Shown here: in pieces, positions 60,401 to 64,000 of the stretch | How positions within the stretch are numbered: the first letter of the stretch is position 1 | Layout: each line of letters starts with the position of its first letter | Assembly: GCF_042429765.1 (NCBI RefSeq) | Contig: NZ_JBHLZU010000037.1 | Span: forward strand, 44,832-108,831 | From: Allokutzneria oryzae | Lineage (GTDB): Bacteria > Actinomycetota > Actinomycetes > Mycobacteriales > Pseudonocardiaceae | Direction of reading: 5' to 3' | DNA: 64,000 bases | Notes under the pieces: generated by a model | The model's input: the letters and a program-made list of their open reading frames with translations, nothing else | What the model was told of the DNA's origin: nothing | Databases searched by the model: none | Position numbers and translations under genes: made by a program

Positions 60401-61743
60401 TGGTAGTCGTAGAGCCAGCTGATCGAGCCCGCGTTGGTCATCGGCGTCCAGAAGTTGAAGCCGTGCGGGACCGCGGTCGCCGGGAAGTTGTTGCCCCGCG
60501 AGAAACCACCGGTGGACTGCGTGCCGCGCGTGGTCAGCACGTAGTCGCTCGGGCTCGCGTAGCTCTTCTTCTCGGCGGCGCCGATGCGGATGTCGTCGAA
60601 CCAGCCCGCGAAGTTCGCCGGGCCGACGGGGTTGTCGTAGGCGACGAGGACGCGCTTGATCGTCTTGCCCGCGGCGACCGCGCCGATGTTCGAGCGCAGC
60701 TTGTTCCACTGGTTGGTGTACAAGGACTTCGACGCGCCCTGGCCCTTCGGCGAGAGCTCGAAGCCGTACTGGTCCTTGGCCCCGAGACCGCTGAGGTAGG
60801 TGCCGTCGGAGAACGCGAGGTCCACGGCCGCGAAGGTGCTGGGGTACTTCAGGTCGTCCGGGACGAACTGCGGGAACAACAGGTAGGACAGCTCGGTGTC
60901 CGGCTTCACCGCGACGTCGACGTCGAAGACCTTGTTGTAGGAGTAGCCGCGGTCCTTCGCCACGTGCTGACCCAGGAACTGCAACGCCTTCACGCCGGTG
61001 TAGCCCGCGTTGGCCTTCGCCGCGTAGCCGCCGTTGGGGCCCTTGCCGATCCGGCTGCGCATGTTCGGCGCGGGCTCGGAGCTGGCCTTCACCGCGAGCT
61101 GGATCTCGGAGAACTGGGTCGCCGCACCACCGTTGTTGGCGCTGATGTCGAAGCGGAAGTGCTTGTGGGCGGCGGTGTTCGCCAGCTCGTACTTCTTGGT
61201 CTCGAACCGCTTCGGGAACGCCTGTCCACTTTGGACGTCGAGGTCGGACCACGCCTTGCCGTCCTGAGAGCCCTGGAGCTTCCAGTTCTTCGGGTCCCGC
61301 TCCGGCGCGTCGTTGGCGGAGGAGACGGCGTAGCTGGTGATCGCCACCGGCTCGGAGAGGGTGAGCTCCAGCCAACCGGTGCTCGCGAAGGTCAGCCACT
61401 TCGAGTTGACGTTGCCGTCGACGAGGTTCTCCTTCACCTCGCCGCTGCCCGCGTTCTCGCCGCTGGCCCGCACCTCGGTGACCTTGTCGGTCACGTTGCC
61501 GGGGATGCTGACCCCGTCGTTGCCGTTGACCCCGCCCGCCTTCGGCGTGCCCGAGGCGTCGGTCTCGACGGTGTCGGTCCACGTCGGCTGCGGTTCACCC
61601 GCCTCGAACGAGGAGTAGAAGTCGGGAGCCGCCGGTGCGGCCAGCGCGGCCTGCCCACCGGTCGTCACCACTGACAGGGCCACCGCGGCCGCCGTGGTCA
61701 GCACGGCCGCCTTCCGTGATCGTCTCGCCCACCTGTGCGTCAT
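57475..61743 (-). CDS. secreted GH92 alpha-mannosidase-like glycosidase, multidomain
   Basis: 1422 residues from the ATG at 61743 with a Tat-like signal (RRSRKAAVLTTAAAVALSVV). An F5/8-type carbohydrate-binding domain lies at about 80-210 (WLELTLSEPVAITSYAVSS). The GH92 catalytic region (about 320-1090) has the HEPSPWMGDRQTF, NGFWDTYRTTWPAYSLL, GYAGDEDNGELSAWY and GQPSKTQEKVREIL signatures. A second F5/8-like domain and a C-terminal stretch of about 110 residues of TGPVTI/ITGPVRAT-type repeats follow. GH92 enzymes remove alpha-mannose with calcium. The ordinary length is about 750; the extra domains bind glycan or the wall. Confidence 0.93.
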   Translation of the reverse strand: MTHRWARRSRKAAVLTTAAAVALSVVTTGGQAALAAPAAPDFYSSFEAGEPQPTWTDTVETDASGTPKAGGVNGNDGVSIPGNVTDKVTEVRASGENAGSGEVKENLVDGNVNSKWLTFASTGWLELTLSEPVAITSYAVSSANDAPERDPKNWKLQGSQDGKAWSDLDVQSGQAFPKRFETKKYELANTAAHKHFRFDISANNGGAATQFSEIQLAVKASSEPAPNMRSRIGKGPNGGYAAKANAGYTGVKALQFLGQHVAKDRGYSYNKVFDVDVAVKPDTELSYLLFPQFVPDDLKYPSTFAAVDLAFSDGTYLSGLGAKDQYGFELSPKGQGASKSLYTNQWNKLRSNIGAVAAGKTIKRVLVAYDNPVGPANFAGWFDDIRIGAAEKKSYASPSDYVLTTRGTQSTGGFSRGNNFPATAVPHGFNFWTPMTNAGSISWLYDYHKANNAQNLPSLQAFTTSHEPSPWMGDRQTFQVFPQAGAPNIDRVARALPFKHENEIAKPHYYGVTFENGMRTEIAPTDHAALFRFTFTGNESNLLFDNVNNNGGLTLDTAKGVVSGYSDVKSGLSTGGTRLFVYATFDKPVAGGGKLTGAGRDNVTGYLKFDTTQAKTVTMRIATSLIGVEQAKKNLELEVSATDTFDSVRDRAQRAWNDKLKVIEVEGASEDQLITLYSNLYRLFLYPNSGYENVGTAAAPVHKHASPVAPAAGQDTATQTGAKIVDGKIYVNNGFWDTYRTTWPAYSLLTPEKAGEMVEGFVQQYKEGGWVSRWSSPGYANLMTGTSSDVSFSDAFLKGVTNFDVQAAYDAAVKNATVTPPNANVGRKGLDSSIFLGYTPTTTGEGMSWAIEGYVNDFGIATMSKALYDKASPNDPRRKEYLENHEYFLNRAQNYVNMFDKSVGFFQGRTADGKWRVAPDKYEPREWGHDYTETNAWNMAFTVPHDGQGLANLYGGRAGLAKKLDQFFSTPETAGFPGSYGGVIHEMLEARDVRMGQYGHSNQPSHHIPYMYDYAGQPSKTQEKVREILSRLYLGSEIGQGYAGDEDNGELSAWYIFSSLGFYPLQMGSPAYAIGSPLFTKATVNLGGGKKLVVSAPKNSAKNIYVQGLKVNGQKWDKTSLPHELIARGGTLEFDMGPNPSSWGTGPDAAPQSITTGGEVPRPLRDTAGTVTASANPAALSDNSSQTQAATSWVQLQATAPERVEFYTLTSGKDGADAKGWVVKGSYDGKTWTTVDERKDQTFPSRQQTRAFKLAKPGHYTWYRVELTGTATLSEVEFLSKPRAECTTTITGSRSEPQMLSGVVCLNDATITGPVTIAAGASVYANGGRIIGPVRATGAADVVLLGTHVTGPVDITGSTGVVGVETARVTGPLSLVNNSGASVVAASTVVGPVTCSGNATDPSNNGLPVAGSGPRSGQCQGL

Positions 61744-61836
61744 CGAGCCAGAGCCTCCGCATTGGGTTCCGCACGTCGCCGAGGGCCCATGACCGGCGGG
61801 CACATCGGCGTGACCTCGGGTCAGCACACTTGTGCG

Positions 61837-61850
61837 TGACATCGTTGTCA
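61837..61850. promoter_or_regulatory. LacI-family-type operator palindrome
   Basis: TGACA-TCGT-TGTCA lies 94 bases upstream of the GH92 start. It is one base from the TGACAACGTTGTCA form common at sugar-controlled actinomycete promoters, so a LacI regulator elsewhere probably controls the glycosidase. Confidence 0.7.
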
Positions 61851-61986
61851 AGAAGTTCGTGCCCCCTTGTCCGAAAACATGTCCGCGCGCGGCGTCTGCG
61901 CTGCTCCGAGCGTTGCAGTCACCTCGGCCGGGGTGACTGACCTGACTGAGTTGGGGATCGCGAGGCGCTGAGGGCAGTATTGAGGC

Positions 61987-63705
61987 GTGCAAGCGAGCGA
62001 ACCGCCACGCCGCAGGCGCGCGGCCACTCGGCACTCCTCAGCAGGCCATGCCGCCAAGCCCGAGGCCAAGACCCCCGCCAAGACTCCGGTCAAGGCCCGG
62101 TCCAAGTCCGAGGCCAAGCCCCGAGCCGGGGCGAAGACCCCGGCCAAGCGCAAGGCCAAGCCCCAACCCAGGCCCGAGGTCAGGACCGGCCATGGCCACG
62201 GGCACGGTCATGGGCACGGCCACGGCCCGGTCGCACCGGCGTCGCGACGGGTGCGCATCCTGCTCGCCATCCTGCTCGTGCCGTGCGCGCTGGCCACGGT
62301 GATCGGCGCGCTGGTGCTCTACCCCTTCGGCCACGACCAGGCCACCGGCACCCGGGTCGGTCTCAACCAGGTCCCGGTGCACGGCGAGGTCACCGTGGCC
62401 AGGGCCGGGCCGTGCGGTGGCGTTGAGGGTGGCGGCCAGTGCCTGTCGCTGACCGTCAAGCTCGCCGACGGCCCGGCGGTGGGGCGTGCCGTCACCATCG
62501 AGGGAACGCCGATCGAGCCGAGCACCCCGCGCTTCGCCGTCGGCGACCAGGTCGTCCTCGCCTACGCGGGCCAGGGCACCGACCCCAACTCCGGCGGTTC
62601 GTACCAGGTCGTGGACTTCCAGCGCGGCCTGTCGCTGGGGGTGCTCGCCGCGTTGTTCGCCCTCGCGGTGCTCGTGCTCGCGCGGTGGCAGGGGCTGGCC
62701 GCCCTCGGCGCGCTGGCGCTGAGCTTCCTGGCGCTGGTGTTGTTCGCGCTGCCCGCGATGCTGGCGGGCAAGGACCCGCTGACCGTCGCCGTGGTCACCG
62801 GCGGGCTGATCATGTTCGTCGCGATGTACCTCACGCACGGGATCACCGCGCGCACGTCCGTCGCGGTGCTCGGCATCCTGGGCAGCCTCGGCGTCATCGG
62901 CCTGCTCGGCTTGCTGTTCAGCGCCGCGGCCAAGCTCACCGGGCTCGACGAGGACACCGCGAACCTGATCAGCATCCTCGGCCACGGGATCGACGCGCGC
63001 GGCCTGCTGATGGCGGGGATCGTGATCGGGGCGCTCGGCGTGCTCGACGACGTGACCGTCACGCAGGCCAGCGCGGTGTGGGAGCTGAGGCTGGCCAACC
63101 CCGCGCTCAGCTGGCGCAAGCTCTACGCGGCGGGGCTGCGGATCGGCCGCGACCACGTCGGCTCGGCGGTGAACACGCTGTTCATGGCCTACGCCGGGGC
63201 TGCGTTGCCGATGATGCTGGCCTACTCGTTGTCCGGGCGCAGCTTCAGCGACCTGGTCACAGCGCAGGCGGTCGCGCAGGAGGTGGTGCGGACCCTGGTC
63301 GGCAGCATCGGCCTGGTCGCGGCCGTCCCGGTGACCACGCTGCTCGCCGCGCTGGTGGCCGTCCGGGAGCCGGTCGCCGAACCCAAGCCCGAACCCGAGC
63401 CGGAGCCCGATCCCAAGCCCGTGCCGGAGCGCCAGCCGGAGCCCGAGCCCAAGCCGGAGCCCGAGCCCAAGCCGGAGCCGGCGCCGAAGGCGCCCGAGGA
63501 CAAGCCGCTGCCGCGCCGCCCGGCCCGCAAGGCCCCGCCGGAGAACGCCAGCGAGATCACCACGCCGATCAGCCGTCCGGTCGCCGTGACACCACCCGTG
63601 CGCTCCCGGCAGCAGCGGCTCGACGCGCCCAGAGGCAGTCACCCGACGGGCGAACCGCCCCGCCGACCCCGGACGCCCGAGCGCCACGATCCCGGCCGCC
63701 AGTGA
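61987..63705 (+). CDS. YibE/F-family multi-pass membrane protein
   Basis: 572 residues from a GTG. The N terminus (1-80) is Lys/Ala/Pro-rich and ends in GHGHGHGHGHGHG, which could bind metal. Helix 1 (about 88-110) precedes an extracytoplasmic domain, then seven to eight helices (LGVLAALFALAVLVLARWQG; VAVVTGGLIMFVAMYLTHGI; GVLDDVTVTQASAVWELR; ALPMMLAYSLSGRSF) with the family's GVLDDVTVTQ core. The tail (about 450-572) is a long Pro/Glu/Lys repeat (EPEPEPDPKPVPERQPEPEP). YibE/F proteins are thought to be transporters of unknown substrate. It is divergent from GH92. Confidence 0.9.
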   Translation: MQASEPPRRRRAATRHSSAGHAAKPEAKTPAKTPVKARSKSEAKPRAGAKTPAKRKAKPQPRPEVRTGHGHGHGHGHGHGPVAPASRRVRILLAILLVPCALATVIGALVLYPFGHDQATGTRVGLNQVPVHGEVTVARAGPCGGVEGGGQCLSLTVKLADGPAVGRAVTIEGTPIEPSTPRFAVGDQVVLAYAGQGTDPNSGGSYQVVDFQRGLSLGVLAALFALAVLVLARWQGLAALGALALSFLALVLFALPAMLAGKDPLTVAVVTGGLIMFVAMYLTHGITARTSVAVLGILGSLGVIGLLGLLFSAAAKLTGLDEDTANLISILGHGIDARGLLMAGIVIGALGVLDDVTVTQASAVWELRLANPALSWRKLYAAGLRIGRDHVGSAVNTLFMAYAGAALPMMLAYSLSGRSFSDLVTAQAVAQEVVRTLVGSIGLVAAVPVTTLLAALVAVREPVAEPKPEPEPEPDPKPVPERQPEPEPKPEPEPKPEPAPKAPEDKPLPRRPARKAPPENASEITTPISRPVAVTPPVRSRQQRLDAPRGSHPTGEPPRRPRTPERHDPGRQ

Positions 63706-63790
63706 GAACGCCCCGACTCCGCTGACCGACAGCTCGTACGGCCCCGCCCGGCACCGCGCCGCGGGGTGCACGTGGGCTGGCGCGTCCGGG

Positions 63791-63859
63791 TTTTCGCGTT
63801 TTGTCACCTAATTGCGCAAGAGAGCGCTCCCAAATCGCGCTATGGCTACAAAACGCGAA
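63791..63859. repeat. dispersed palindromic repeat, family R copy
   Basis: TTTTCGCGTTTTGTCACCTA opens the copy and GCTACAAAACGCGAA closes it. Most of the sequence matches 33621-33691 in the same orientation. It follows the YibE/F stop. Confidence 0.8.
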
Positions 63860-63898
63860 GGAAGGGGTCGTGGGGCGGGCTCGGGCGGACGAGCGGGG

Positions 63899-64000
63899 GC
63901 GAAGGGGGAGAGGGAGGGGGCGAAGGAGGAGAGGGGAGAGGGCGAAGGAGGAGAGGGGAGAGGGCGAAGGAGGAGAGGGGAGAGGGCGAAGGAGGAGAGG
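63899..64000 (+). repeat. 22-bp purine-only tandem repeat, runs off the window
   Basis: The unit GCGAAGGAGGAGAGGGGAGA plus GG starts at 63920, 63942, 63964 and 63986, with a degenerate unit before 63920. Apart from one C per unit, the plus strand is all purine. The array continues past the right edge. Confidence 0.9.

Noticed and set aside
62160..62240. zinc-finger or CRISPR-like repeat from the GGCCACGGGCACGG codons
   Set aside because: It is the codon-level expression of a His-Gly run in the YibE/F protein; no repeat-spacer organisation exists.

Overview
The window is GC-rich (roughly 70%) with strong G/C third-position bias, many GTG starts, ATGA/GTGA gene overlaps, a mycothiol-type maleylpyruvate isomerase, an MbtH protein and a pSAM2-type integrative element. 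This points to a filamentous actinomycete (Actinomycetota). My best guess is the Pseudonocardiales, but that is inference from gene content, not a phylogenetic result.

Region 1 (1-650) is chromosomal flank. It carries a tyrosine recombinase reduced to its N-terminal domain and a minus-strand rho-independent terminator that originally served the tRNA-Pro gene now found 15 kb away. Region 2 (651-15661) is an actinomycete integrative and conjugative element (AICE) bounded by a perfect 47-bp direct repeat (651-697 and 15615-15661). The right copy rebuilds an intact tRNA-Pro(GGG) on the minus strand. The element has a relatively AT-rich left cargo block (914-2871), a pentapeptide-repeat membrane protein, a KorSA-like GntR repressor with a YdcF-like partner, repeated operators, a run of small conserved AICE genes, an FtsK/TraSA-type DNA translocase, spread-type membrane proteins, a RepSA-like HUH replication initiator, Xis and a tyrosine integrase.

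Region 3 (15.7-28.6 kb) is core-like chromosome. It holds a decayed minus-strand gene, a DUF3152 metalloprotease-like lipoprotein divergent from a two-component system, two tail-to-tail Nudix-winged-helix paralogues, a broken nucleosidase gene, an SDR enzyme, a mycothiol-dependent isomerase-like protein, and a FadR-led cluster (FadR, creatininase-like amidohydrolase, secreted esterase, AbgT transporter). Region 4 (28.9-39.5 kb) has a bifunctional penicillin-binding protein, a T-box leader in front of an AspRS gene, a DUF6230/DUF6114 membrane operon, a flavin oxidoreductase/methyltransferase pair divergent from a cupin-XRE regulator whose promoter looks leaderless, and a small protein resembling rhodococcal Vap proteins.

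Region 5 (39.7-51.7 kb) is the phenylacetate catabolon in two blocks: paaR-paaK-paaI divergent from thiolase-paaH, and paaZABCDE. Matching PaaR-like palindromes precede both blocks. Phenylacetate is activated (PaaK), epoxidised (PaaABCE, with PaaD), ring-opened (PaaZ) and beta-oxidised (PaaH, thiolase); PaaF/PaaG homologues are not in the window. Region 6 (51.7-64 kb) has an orphan MbtH, a membrane Ser/Thr kinase, ArgRS, a serine hydrolase, a phosphoesterase, a 1422-residue GH92 glycosidase with a LacI-type operator, a YibE/F membrane protein, and a purine-only tandem repeat running off the end.

A dispersed palindromic repeat of about 70 bp occurs in at least three intergenic sites (33.6, 45.7 and 63.8 kb), with a half copy at 16.7 kb.
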